This document shows, in pieces, positions 1 to 6,843 of a DNA stretch of 12,868 nucleotides; position 1 is the stretch's first letter; each line of letters opens with the position of its first letter. Position numbers and translations under genes: made by a program. Under the pieces are notes generated by a model, which worked only from the letters and a program-made list of their open reading frames with translations, had not been told where the DNA came from and ran no database searches. Source of the DNA: Lysobacterales bacterium (GTDB lineage Bacteria > Pseudomonadota > Gammaproteobacteria > Xanthomonadales > Xanthomonadaceae); the NCBI GenBank assembly GCA_015655035.1, contig JAATFS010000304.1:1-12868 (forward strand). Reading direction: 5' to 3'.

Positions 1-1
1 G

Positions 2-325
2 GCGTTCGTGCTGAACTCGGCCGCCGGCGCCGATCCGGACTCGCGCTTCTTCTACAACCGGGTCAAGGGCGAGCTGGAGCGCGACCTGCGCCTGCTCGGA
101 TTCCCCGCGCTGACCCTGGTGCGCCCGGGCCTGATCGGCGGTGAGCGCAACGAACACCGCACTGGCGAGCAGATCGCCAGCCGCGTCCTCGGCCTGCTCG
201 GACCGGTGCTGCCACGGCGCTACCGCATCAACCCGGCCGAACGCATCGCTGCGGCGATGGTGCAGGCCGCGCTGGCGCCCCCGGCCGGTGTGCAGATCGT
301 GGAATCGACGGAATTGGCGCAATAG
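2..325 (+). CDS. TIP30/HTATIP2-like atypical SDR, NAD(P)-binding (5' partial)
   Basis: The reading frame is open from the window's left edge to a TAG stop, so only the last 107 residues of the protein are present. The visible part begins FVLNSAAGADPDSRFFYNRV and contains the YxxxK catalytic motif of short-chain dehydrogenases (YNRVK), followed by GELE and later VRPGLIGGER. The run SAAGA, then FYNRVKGELE, then RPG is the pattern of the CC3/TIP30 (HTATIP2)-like branch of atypical SDRs, which bind NAD(P) through an N-terminal Rossmann fold. That fold, with its GxxGxxG motif, lies outside the window. The substrate is not known for the bacterial members. The gene converges on the MFS exporter gene, with 152 bases between the two stops. 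The family call is fairly secure; a precise function cannot be given. Confidence 0.82.
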   Translation, partial: AFVLNSAAGADPDSRFFYNRVKGELERDLRLLGFPALTLVRPGLIGGERNEHRTGEQIASRVLGLLGPVLPRRYRINPAERIAAAMVQAALAPPAGVQIVESTELAQ

Positions 326-382
326 CGGACCGAAATGGCCTCGGTCGGGCCGATGCCTCTTCTACGAAACAGTTTGCTCATG

Positions 383-396
383 CGCCCCTGGGGGCG
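383..396. terminator. short GC inverted repeat between convergent genes, possible terminator
   Basis: CGCCCC-TG-GGGGCG is a perfect inverted repeat in the 152-base gap between two converging genes, 57 bases after the SDR stop. No T-run follows on either strand, so it is not a classical intrinsic terminator. The remainder of the gap (326-477) shows nothing else convincing. Confidence 0.2.
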
Positions 397-477
397 AAGG
401 AACGCGCAGCGTTGGACTGCATCGCGGAGCGATTGACGGGCGCAACGGCGCACATCACCCACCGCTTCGGCGCTGTT

Positions 478-1728
478 TCAAATCGGGTGAGCTGGGCCCA
501 CCTCATTCCCGACCCCGGCCGGTTGGACGCGCACCCGAAAGGTGATCAGCAACGCCGCGAGCAGCATCAAAACGCCGCCGGCGACAAACACGCCGGCGAT
601 GCCGCTGAAGCTGAACATCGCGCCGCCTGCAGCCGCCCCGGCCGCAATGGAGGATTGCACCGAGGCCACCACCATGCCGCCCGCGCTCTCGGCTTGGTCG
701 GGCACCGAGCGCGCCACCCAGTTCGACCACGCCACCGGCACGCCACCGAAGGCCAGGCCCCAGAACGCCACCAGTAGCGCCTGCCCCGGTAGAGAGACGG
801 GCAACAGCACCAGCGCCAACGCCGCGATGCCGACCAGCGCGGGCATCAGTGCCAAGGTCAGGCGCAGGCTGCGCTGCATCAGCCAACCGGTCAGTAGCGT
901 GCCGCCGAAGTTTGCCACTCCGAAGCCCAGCAACATCAGCGCGAGTCGGTCGGTATCAACGCCCGTGGTGCCTTCCAGGAACGGGCGGATGTAGGTGAAC
1001 AGGGCGAAATGGCCGGCGTGGGCAAGAATGCAGCCCAGCATGCCGATCGCAATGCCCGGACGCAGCAGTACCTCGAACACCGTCCTGAGCCGCACCACGC
1101 TGCGGGGGGCCATTCGCGGCAGCGTGAACCACTGGAAGAGCAGCGTGATCAGCCCCACGGCAGCGGCTGCCACGAAGGCGCTGCGCCAGCCATACAGCCC
1201 GCCCAGGTAACTGCCCAGCGGCACCGCCACCACCGTTCCCACCGCAATGCCGCTGAAGATGATCGACAAGGCCCGGGGCAGCAGCGCAGCCGGCACCAGG
1301 CGCATCGCCACGGCGGCCGCCATGCTCCAGAAACCGCCCAGCGCGATGCCCAGCAATACCCGCATCGCCAGCAGCACCGCCATGCTCGACGACAGCGCGA
1401 CCAGCAGGTTGGAGGCGATCATCAGCGTGGAAAAACCGAGCAGCACCACTCGGCGGTCCAGCCCGCGCGTCAGGCCAGGCAGCAGCAGCCCGGCAAACAA
1501 CGCCACCACGGCCGTCACCGTCACCGCCTGGCCCGCCAACGCCTCCGACACGCCCAAGTCCCCGGCCATCGGCGTCAGCAAGCTCGCCGGCAGGTACTCC
1601 GCCGTCAGCAGGCCGAACACGCCCATCGCCAGCGAGAACACCGCCATCCAGGCCGCCGCCGCCGGTGCCGCCTGGTCCGCACTGCCAAGTTCGGCAGGGG
1701 AGGCGGAGTTGCAAACGCCATCATTCAT
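478..1728 (-). CDS. nepI: NepI-type MFS exporter (purine ribonucleoside efflux family)
   Basis: This is a 416-residue major facilitator of the DHA1 drug:H+ antiporter type with about 12 hydrophobic segments. From memory it matches E. coli NepI closely. The stretch EYLPASLLTPMAGDLGVSEA (residues 44-63) followed by LAGQAVTVTAVVALFA is nearly the enteric signature EFLPVSLLTPMAQDLG. Also shared in style are LGGFWSMAAAVAMRLVP near residue 130, FALFTYIRPF, and the PVAWSNWVARSVPDQAE block. The loop 2-3 motif DRR (residues 91-93) and a glycine-rich antiporter motif (about 160-176) are present. NepI exports inosine, guanosine and 6-mercaptopurine across the inner membrane by proton antiport; the substrate here is inferred. 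The ATG at 1728 has an AGGGA about ten bases upstream. The gene is divergent from an AraC-type regulator, its likely controller. Confidence 0.86.
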   Translation of the reverse strand: MNDGVCNSASPAELGSADQAAPAAAAWMAVFSLAMGVFGLLTAEYLPASLLTPMAGDLGVSEALAGQAVTVTAVVALFAGLLLPGLTRGLDRRVVLLGFSTLMIASNLLVALSSSMAVLLAMRVLLGIALGGFWSMAAAVAMRLVPAALLPRALSIIFSGIAVGTVVAVPLGSYLGGLYGWRSAFVAAAAVGLITLLFQWFTLPRMAPRSVVRLRTVFEVLLRPGIAIGMLGCILAHAGHFALFTYIRPFLEGTTGVDTDRLALMLLGFGVANFGGTLLTGWLMQRSLRLTLALMPALVGIAALALVLLPVSLPGQALLVAFWGLAFGGVPVAWSNWVARSVPDQAESAGGMVVASVQSSIAAGAAAGGAMFSFSGIAGVFVAGGVLMLLAALLITFRVRVQPAGVGNEVGPAHPI

Positions 1729-1753
1729 CGCAAGACATCCCTGGAAATAAAAT
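1724..1753 (+). promoter_or_regulatory. candidate promoter of the AraC-type regulator
   Basis: A good -10 hexamer TAAAAT (1748-1753) lies in the AT-richest part of the nepI/araC intergenic region. An 18-base spacer separates it from a weak -35 TTCATC (1724-1729), which overlaps the nepI start region. Transcription would begin near 1760 and leave a leader of about 78 bases before the chosen araC start. This is by-eye matching only. Confidence 0.3.
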
Positions 1754-1837
1754 CGTGAGCAGAGTCTAGGGTCCGGATTCGGGATGATCTATGATGGATA
1801 CTCCTGTATTTTTGATCGAAACACCTGGGCTACAAAA

Positions 1838-2803
1838 ATGCCGGAACAGTTTGCCCTCTCGTCCGATCTCATCAGCGAACTGCTGACCGGCATGCGCCTG
1901 CGCGGCATCGAGTACCGGCGCATCCAGGTCGGGTCCTCCTTCGGTCTGCGCTTCGAGGCCCGGCCCGGCCATGGCTACTTCCACTATCTGGCGGTCGGCT
2001 CTGCGCTGCTGCGCAGCGCAGATGGTGCCCTGCATGAACTGTCGGCCGGCAATGCCGCGTTCATTCCCCAGGGAGCGGCACATGAACTTCTCTCCCGTCC
2101 GGATGCGCCCGCGCAGGACATTGGCAGCTTCGAGGCGGCGCCGCTGGGCGACGCCGTCAGCGCGGTGGATGCGTGTCCCAGCACCAGCGTCGTCCCCAGC
2201 GCCATCCTGTTCTACGGATGCATGGAATTCGACCTGGGCGGCATGCAGGGGCTGGGCAGGCTGATGCCCGGCCTGATGCTGGTCGATGCCGGCAGCGAGC
2301 GCTATCCCGGGCTGCTGCCGATACTGGCCTCGATGAAAGGCGAAATCTGCTCCGGGCGGGTCGGCTTTGCCGGCATCCTGGCGCGCCTTGCCGAAGTGGT
2401 GGCGGCGATGATCGTGCGCGGTTGGGTCGAATGCGGCTGCGACAACGCATCCGGGCTGGTGGCCGCGCTGCGCGATCCGCGGCTGGCCCGCGCGATCCTG
2501 GCCCTGCACCGGCACCCCGGCCGCGACTGGACGGTGGCGGAACTGGCGGCCGAGTGCCGCGTCTCGCGATCGGTCTTTGCGCAACGTTTCGAGGCGACCA
2601 TCGGCATGCCGCCGCTACGCTACGCGACGGAGTTGCGGATGCGCCTGGCCAGCCAGTGGCTGGCCCAGGACAACATCTCCATCGATGCCGCCGCGGAACG
2701 GCTCGGCTACACCTCCCAGGCGGCTTTTAGTCGTGCGTTCAAACGCATCACCGGCCAGCCCCCCGGCGCGGTTCGGCAAGGCCGCCGGCCTGTCGATGCG
2801 TGA
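1838..2803 (+). CDS. AraC-family transcriptional regulator with N-terminal cupin
   Basis: The 321-residue protein has two parts. Residues about 8-180 form an AraC-type cupin sensor domain, recognisable by DLISELLTGMRLRGIEYRR, then HYLAVGSALLR, AGNAAFIPQGAAHELLS. Residues about 219-321 form the double helix-turn-helix domain. WTVAELAAECRVSRSVFAQRF is the first HTH, and ISIDAAAERLGYTSQAAFSRAFKRITGQPP is the second HTH with the family's C-terminal signature. The ATG at 1838 places the family's usual N-terminus a few residues from the start and has a weak CTGGG eight bases upstream. An in-frame ATG at 1784 would add 18 residues, but its nearest purine run is about 12 bases away. The gene is divergent from the NepI-type exporter, so it probably regulates the exporter in response to an exported compound. 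The ligand is unknown. Confidence 0.88.
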   Translation: MPEQFALSSDLISELLTGMRLRGIEYRRIQVGSSFGLRFEARPGHGYFHYLAVGSALLRSADGALHELSAGNAAFIPQGAAHELLSRPDAPAQDIGSFEAAPLGDAVSAVDACPSTSVVPSAILFYGCMEFDLGGMQGLGRLMPGLMLVDAGSERYPGLLPILASMKGEICSGRVGFAGILARLAEVVAAMIVRGWVECGCDNASGLVAALRDPRLARAILALHRHPGRDWTVAELAAECRVSRSVFAQRFEATIGMPPLRYATELRMRLASQWLAQDNISIDAAAERLGYTSQAAFSRAFKRITGQPPGAVRQGRRPVDA

Positions 2804-2825
2804 GGCAGGGGTGTCCTGGCGACTC

Positions 2826-2852
2826 GATCAGCGGCCGGCTCAGCGGCTGATC
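2826..2852. terminator. possible bidirectional terminator hairpin between convergent genes
   Basis: GATCAGC (2826-2832) and GCTGATC (2846-2852) form a perfect 7-base inverted repeat with a 13-base loop. It covers the 36-base gap between the stops of the AraC regulator and the MDR dehydrogenase and runs into the last dehydrogenase codons. There is no T-run, so intrinsic termination is only a possibility. Confidence 0.28.
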
Positions 2853-3826
2853 TGGATCACGAGCTTGCCGAAGTGGCCGGCACCCTCGAGCGCGTCGTAG
2901 GCCGCTTCCGCCTGTTCGAACGAAAAGACCTGGTCGATCTGGGGCTTGATCCCGGTCGCGACGATGGCACGCAGCGAAGACACCGGCCCCACATAGATGC
3001 CTTGCAGCGTGATGCGCTTCTCCAGGATCGCCGCGGTGTTGATCGGACCGTCGAAGCCGGTGAGGACCCCCATCAGCGAGATTCGTCCCCCCATTCGCGT
3101 GGCCGCCAGGGTCTTGTTCAACGTGGCTGGCCCTGCCGGATCGATCGCTAGGTCCGCACCAACGCCCTGCGTCAACTTCAGCACTTCCTCTTCCCATGCA
3201 GGCGTGGTGCGGTAGTTGATGACGTGATCGGCGCCGAGCGCCTGGGCACGCGCAAGTTTGGCGTCCGAGCTGGAGGTGATGATGACGCGTGCGCCGGCCA
3301 GCTTGGCCAGTTGCAAGGCGAAGATGGAGACGCCGCCGGTCCCCAGCAAAAGAACCGTTTCTCCCGGCTGCACGGGGCGGCGCTCGAACAGTGCCGACCA
3401 TGCCGTCACCCCGGCGCACGGGAGCGTCGCGGCTTCCTCGAAGGTCATCCACTCGGGGATGTGCACCAAGCCGGTGGCCGGCACCACGATGCGATCGCGC
3501 AGCACGCCATCGGCACCCGGCGCACCGAGGCTCGACGCCTGCTTGCTCTCGTTGATGTCGCCTTCGACCCAGGCGGGCATGAAGCCGATCACCACGCGGT
3601 CGCCGTTGGCGAACCCGCTCACCCCTTCGCCGACGCTCGAAACCACCCCCGCGCCATCGGACAGCGGCACCGCGTCCTTGAACCGCTTAGTCATGATGAG
3701 GTCGCGGTAATTGAGCGATGCCGCACGCAGGTCGATGGAGACTTCGCCCTCGCCCGGTGGGACGTCCTGCGTTTGAGCGAGGGCCAGCCGTGGCTGCTGT
3801 TGGCCGGTCAGTGTGTAACTGCGCAT
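2840..3826 (-). CDS. MDR7-type medium-chain dehydrogenase/quinone oxidoreductase-like, zinc-less
   Basis: This 328-residue protein belongs to the medium-chain dehydrogenase/reductase superfamily. The N-terminal catalytic domain carries SLNYRDLIMTKRF and PLSDGAGVVSSVGEGVSGFANGDRV. The central Rossmann segment is TVLLLGTGGVSIFALQLAKLAGARVI, followed by ALGADHVINYRTTPAWEEEV. At the position where zinc alcohol dehydrogenases have the catalytic Cys there is NYRD, and the four-Cys structural zinc lobe is absent. This is the pattern of the MDR7 subgroup, described as ADH-like but lacking zinc sites. It probably catalyses NAD(P)H-dependent reduction of a carbonyl, enone or quinone in the cytoplasm; the substrate is unknown. 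The reading frame continues upstream, but the ATG at 3826 is preceded by AGGAG at ideal spacing and gives the family's usual length. It is divergent from an HxlR regulator, its likely repressor. Confidence 0.9.
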   Translation of the reverse strand: MRSYTLTGQQQPRLALAQTQDVPPGEGEVSIDLRAASLNYRDLIMTKRFKDAVPLSDGAGVVSSVGEGVSGFANGDRVVIGFMPAWVEGDINESKQASSLGAPGADGVLRDRIVVPATGLVHIPEWMTFEEAATLPCAGVTAWSALFERRPVQPGETVLLLGTGGVSIFALQLAKLAGARVIITSSSDAKLARAQALGADHVINYRTTPAWEEEVLKLTQGVGADLAIDPAGPATLNKTLAATRMGGRISLMGVLTGFDGPINTAAILEKRITLQGIYVGPVSSLRAIVATGIKPQIDQVFSFEQAEAAYDALEGAGHFGKLVIQISR

Positions 3827-3880
3827 TGAAGACTCCTGGTGGTCCGCAGTAGGAGGCGTGCAGAGTGCAGCTGTGGCTAC

Positions 3881-3892
3881 ACTTGGACAAGT
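3881..3892. promoter_or_regulatory. candidate HxlR operator (perfect inverted repeat)
   Basis: ACTTG-GA-CAAGT is a perfect inverted repeat near the middle of the 91-base region between the divergent MDR dehydrogenase and HxlR genes. Including the flanking bases it reads cACTTGgaCAAGTa, one mismatch from a TACTTG/CAAGTA palindrome. HxlR proteins such as YodB bind TACT/AGTA-type dyads near their targets, so the match fits the family. Binding itself is inferred. Confidence 0.5.
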
Positions 3893-3913
3893 ACACACAA
3901 AAAAAGCATCTAC

Positions 3914-3927
3914 TATCATGAATGATA
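3914..3927. promoter_or_regulatory. second inverted repeat, spanning the HxlR start codon
   Basis: TATCAT-GA-ATGATA is a perfect 6-base-arm inverted repeat with the same two-base GA spacer as the repeat at 3881-3892. Its centre is 34 bases from the first one. It covers the ATG of the HxlR gene, so binding there could give autorepression. The arm sequence differs from the first repeat, so a chance palindrome cannot be excluded. Confidence 0.3.
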
Positions 3928-4286
3928 TTAATAAGGCGCGTCGCAACCGCCGAAACGCGAGCCGAACGGGTTGCGCCGTCGAGGCGACCCTGTCGGTCAT
4001 CGGTGGGGTATGGAAGCCGGTGCTGCTGTTCCACCTGCTCGAAGGCAAGCTGCGTTTCAATGCCCTGAGCCGCCGTGTTTCATCGGCGACCCCCCGGATG
4101 CTCACGTTGCAACTGCGCGAACTTGAGGCCGACGGCATCATCACGCGCACCGTCTACGCGGAGGTGCCACCAAAGGTCGAATACGAGTTGACCGACCTCG
4201 GCCGATCCCTGCAGCCAGTGTTGTTGACGATGCGCAACTGGGGGGAGCAGTTGAAGGCGTTGGAGTTGCAGGACAAGCCTGTGTAA
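3918..4286 (+). CDS. HxlR-family winged-helix regulator, single-cysteine type
   Basis: This small protein of 122 residues is almost entirely the HxlR winged-helix domain. It has GCAVEATLSVIGGVWKPVLLFHLLEGKLRFNAL, then SSATPRMLTLQLRELEADGIITRTVY, then PPKVEYELTDLGRSLQPVL. These are the recognition-helix and wing blocks of the family. Its only cysteine is Cys19, one residue before the conserved AVEATLSVIGG helix. That position is equivalent in spirit to the redox- or electrophile-sensing N-terminal Cys of Bacillus YodB and Corynebacterium QorR. The ATG at 3918 gives the usual family length but lacks a Shine-Dalgarno and is preceded by an A-rich stretch. A GTG at 3858 is in frame, but it would put the palindromic operator inside the gene and has AGGAGG only one base away. 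The protein probably represses the divergent dehydrogenase until oxidised or alkylated (inference). Confidence 0.88.
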   Translation: MNDINKARRNRRNASRTGCAVEATLSVIGGVWKPVLLFHLLEGKLRFNALSRRVSSATPRMLTLQLRELEADGIITRTVYAEVPPKVEYELTDLGRSLQPVLLTMRNWGEQLKALELQDKPV

Positions 4287-4537
4287 CCAGGCATTCGCGC
4301 AATGCTCGGCAAACCACGGCGCCGGGCGTGCCGCTTCAGGAATCTGACCGGCAAATGCCAGCAAACCGCGTGTACCGGCATTGCCGCGCTGGCCGTCCGC
4401 GCGGTCCACGGGGCCTGGCTTATCACCTGTGGACATGTGCTCATGATCTATCGCCAGCGTGGTTCTAACCGTTCCTTTACACGCTCGGGCGGCGGCACGG
4501 GCACAACGGTCCGGGTCTTTGGTCTGGGGAGCACTCC

Positions 4538-5938
4538 ATGAGCACGCATATCGCCGTCATCGGCGCCGGCTTCTGCGGCGCGGCGCTGGCCCGCGAGTTC
4601 TCGCGCCAGGCCGGTGCGGACATCCGCATCACCCTGGTGGGCATGGCCGAGAGCTTCGGCGCCGGCGTGGCCTATGGCGCGGCGCGGCCGGAACACTTGC
4701 TCAACGTGCGCGCCAAGGACCTGGGCATCGATCCTGACCACCCGGGCGGCTTCGCCGACGCGCTGCGCCTGAGCGAGTCGGGGCGGCTGGACTTCCTGCC
4801 CCGGCTGGCCTACGGCGACTACCTGCGCGGCGAGCTGGAGCAGGCGATTGCCGCTTCGACCGCAACCATCGAGCGCCAGCCGCATGAAGCGATCGCGCTG
4901 GAGCGCGAGCGCCACGGTTTCCGCACCTTCCTGGCCAATGGCGACGTCTTCCACAGCGACCGGGTGGTACTGGCGGTTGGCGCGCTGGCACCGCAGTCGC
5001 TGGCCGGCATCGGGCCGCGCCTGAGCGTGCATCCGCGCTACATCGGCTGGCCTTGGCAAGGCGACGTGCTCGACCGCATCGACGCCGACGCCGACGTGCT
5101 GATCGTCGGTGCCGGATTGACCATGATCGATGTCGCACTGTCCCTGCGCACGCGTGGCCATCGTGGCCGGCTGCGCGCGATCTCCCGCCGTGGCTTGCCC
5201 CCGCAGGCGCACCTGCGCAGGCCTGGTGCGCCGCTGGAGCTGCCACCGCACCTGCTGCGAGCGTTCCGTGACGCCGACCTGGGCGCAGTGGTGCGTGGCG
5301 TGCGCCAACTGGCCGCGCGGCTGGATGACTGGCGCCGCGTGATCGATGCACTACGTCCGCACCTGCAACCGCTGTGGCGTGCACTGGAACCGCAGCAGCG
5401 GGCGAGTTTCCTGCGCCACTTGCGCCCGTACTGGGAAGTGGCGCGTCACCGCGTGGCGCCAGCGGTGTCGGACCAGATCGAGCAGATGCGCGCTTCCGGC
5501 CAGCTGGACATCCGCGCAGCCCGGCTATTGCGCGCACGCTGGGTACCGGACGGATTGGAAACGGTGATCCGCGAACGCGGCAGCGAGACCGTACAGACCG
5601 CCCATTACGACGCACTGATCCGGGCCACCGGCCTGGACACCGACGTCGACCGCACCAGCGATCCGCTGGTCGCCAGCATGCGCGAATCCGGCCTGCTGCG
5701 CCCCGATCCACTGGGGCTGGGCCTGGAGGTCGACGCAGGCTTCCAGGTGCAGGACGCGTCCGGTCATCCGGTCGAAGGCCTGTATTGCGTCGGTCCGTTG
5801 CTGCGCGGTGCGTTGTGGGAGATCACCGCAGTTCCGGAGTTGCGGGTGGCCGCGCGCCAACTGGCCACGCAGGTGCTGGCCGGCCCGTCCCCGGCACTCG
5901 GTGCCGCAGCACCGGGTTGTCGCTCATTACGCGCCTAG
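4538..5938 (+). CDS. YdhS-like FAD/NAD(P)-binding protein
   Basis: This 466-residue flavoprotein-like enzyme has two dinucleotide-binding motifs. The first is at the extreme N-terminus, HIAVIGAGFCGAALAREF (residues 4-21, GxGxxG). The second begins near residue 187, VLIVGAGLTMIDVALSLRTR. An ATG motif of the FAD-binding type (RATGLDTDVD, about 362) and a C-terminal block YCVGPLLRGALWEITAVPELR (about 416-436) complete the fold. The arrangement matches the NAD_binding_9/COG4529 family typified by E. coli YdhS, whose substrate is unknown; many relatives resemble N-hydroxylating monooxygenases. No signal peptide or membrane segment is seen, so it should be cytoplasmic. The ATG at 4538 has GGGGAG seven bases upstream. 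The 251 bases before it hold no convincing gene; a weak promoter-like pair TTATCA/CATGAT lies at 4420-4447. It is probably transcribed alone. Confidence 0.86.
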   Translation: MSTHIAVIGAGFCGAALAREFSRQAGADIRITLVGMAESFGAGVAYGAARPEHLLNVRAKDLGIDPDHPGGFADALRLSESGRLDFLPRLAYGDYLRGELEQAIAASTATIERQPHEAIALERERHGFRTFLANGDVFHSDRVVLAVGALAPQSLAGIGPRLSVHPRYIGWPWQGDVLDRIDADADVLIVGAGLTMIDVALSLRTRGHRGRLRAISRRGLPPQAHLRRPGAPLELPPHLLRAFRDADLGAVVRGVRQLAARLDDWRRVIDALRPHLQPLWRALEPQQRASFLRHLRPYWEVARHRVAPAVSDQIEQMRASGQLDIRAARLLRARWVPDGLETVIRERGSETVQTAHYDALIRATGLDTDVDRTSDPLVASMRESGLLRPDPLGLGLEVDAGFQVQDASGHPVEGLYCVGPLLRGALWEITAVPELRVAARQLATQVLAGPSPALGAAAPGCRSLRA

Positions 5939-5976
5939 CGGCGCAACCAGCGGCGGCCGGCCGGCGTTTTCGCCGG
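5931..5976 (+). terminator. two tandem hairpins at the end of the YdhS-like gene, possible terminator
   Basis: GCGCC-TAGC-GGCGC (5931-5944) forms a hairpin whose loop contains the TAG stop codon. Seventeen bases on, CCGGCG-TTTT-CGCCGG (5961-5976) forms a perfect 6-base stem with a T4 loop. No U-tract follows the second stem, so it may be a weak or Rho-assisted terminator, or a 3'-end stabiliser. Confidence 0.38.
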
Positions 5977-6009
5977 TGTAGTACGCATGCGCGCTGGCGC
6001 TGTGGCGAG

Positions 6010-6040
6010 TTGTAGGGAGCGCATCGGCCCAGAGTAGAAT
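6010..6040 (+). promoter_or_regulatory. weak candidate promoter of the response regulator
   Basis: TAGAAT (6035-6040) resembles a -10 box. TTGTAG (6010-6015) could be its -35 with a long 19-base spacer. It would place the transcript start about 45 bases before the TTG start codon of the response regulator. Consensus fit is poor. Confidence 0.25.
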
Positions 6041-6093
6041 CCCGAGGATTGGCTGCCGGAAGAGTAGGCGGCCCTCCCGGCAGGTAACGGCTC

Positions 6094-6843
6094 TTGTCCC
6101 CAGGCAGTTCTCCAGCAACATCCATCGTCAGTGAATCCGGCCCCGGCGCGAGCGTGATCGTGCTGGAGGACGATGAATCGCTGCGCGAGGAAATCCTGCT
6201 GCCTGGCTTGCACGACTATGGTTTCGACGTGGCCGGCGCGGGCAGCGCGGGCGAGTTGTATCGCACGCTGCTGGCGCGTCGCTTCGATCTGGCCGTGCTC
6301 GACATCGGGCTGCCCGACGAAAGCGGACTGAGCGTCGTCGGGCATCTGCGCCAGTTGCTGCCCGATCTGGGCATCGTGATGTTGACCGCCAACAGCGCCC
6401 GCGAGGATCGCATCGATGCGCTCAGCCAGGGAGTGGATGCGTATCTGCAAAAGCCAGCCGATGTGGAGGCGCTGGCGCTGACCTTGCGCAACTTGCTGCG
6501 CCGCCTGCGCGGCGCGGTGGCCGCCACGCCGCTGCGCGCGTCGATACCGGGGTACTGGCAGTTGCAGTCCGATGGCTGGTGTCTGGCGGCACCGGGTGGA
6601 AGGATCGCGGCCTTGACGGTGTCCGAGCGCAGCGTGCTGCGGCAGTTGGACCTGCGCCGGGGGCAAGCGGTGTCGCGCGAAAAACTGATTGCCAGCCTGG
6701 TCGAGGACATCAACGATTTCGATCCGCACCGCCTGGAGATGCTGGTCCACCGTCTGCGCCGCAAGGCCGCAGGCATCGCCGGCGACGGCCCGGCATTTCC
6801 ACTGATGTCCTCGCGCGGGCTGGGCTACCTGCTGGCCGAGTGA
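6094..6843 (+). CDS. OmpR/PhoB-type two-component response regulator
   Basis: The 249-residue product has a receiver domain at about 21-138 and a winged-helix DNA-binding domain at about 150-249. The receiver shows VIVLEDDESL with the acidic pair Glu25/Asp26, the phospho-acceptor Asp70 in LAVLDIGLPDESG, Thr98 in VMLTAN, and Lys120 in LQKP. The effector domain has LTVSERSVLRQL, SREKLIASL and the recognition stretch RLEMLVHRLRRKA, ending RGLGYLLAE. An in-frame TAA at 6085 limits the N-terminus. The start is therefore TTG 6094, with AGGT eight bases upstream, or GTG 6154, which would begin exactly at the first receiver strand but has no visible ribosome binding site. The gene ends ten bases from the stop of a convergent sensor kinase, its most likely partner. 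It should be a transcription factor controlled by phosphorylation; targets are unknown. Confidence 0.9.
   Translation: MSPGSSPATSIVSESGPGASVIVLEDDESLREEILLPGLHDYGFDVAGAGSAGELYRTLLARRFDLAVLDIGLPDESGLSVVGHLRQLLPDLGIVMLTANSAREDRIDALSQGVDAYLQKPADVEALALTLRNLLRRLRGAVAATPLRASIPGYWQLQSDGWCLAAPGGRIAALTVSERSVLRQLDLRRGQAVSREKLIASLVEDINDFDPHRLEMLVHRLRRKAAGIAGDGPAFPLMSSRGLGYLLAE

Noticed and set aside
3858..3917. An upstream GTG start for the HxlR gene
   Set aside because: AGGAGG is only one base from the GTG, the added 20 residues look non-native, and the operator palindrome would fall inside the coding region.
3827..4150. N-terminal extension of the MDR dehydrogenase to 436 residues
   Set aside because: It would run through the divergent HxlR gene and its operator. 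The ATG at 3826 has an ideal AGGAG and gives the normal family length.
4302..4541. A possible 79-residue gene whose TGA overlaps the ATG of the YdhS-like gene (ATGA)
   Set aside because: The overlap is suggestive of translational coupling, but the peptide is basic, resembles nothing known, has no ribosome binding site, and the 5' leader of the flavoprotein is a sufficient explanation. Conservation in relatives would change this.
4448..5308. A 286-residue minus-strand open frame within the YdhS-like gene
   Set aside because: It is antisense to clear Rossmann motifs and has the low-complexity composition of a GC-rich shadow frame.
5374..6015. A 213-residue plus-strand frame running past the end of the YdhS-like gene
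   Set aside because: Arg/Gly/Ala-rich out-of-frame reading with no motif. The true frame ends at 5938 with the family's C-terminal block.
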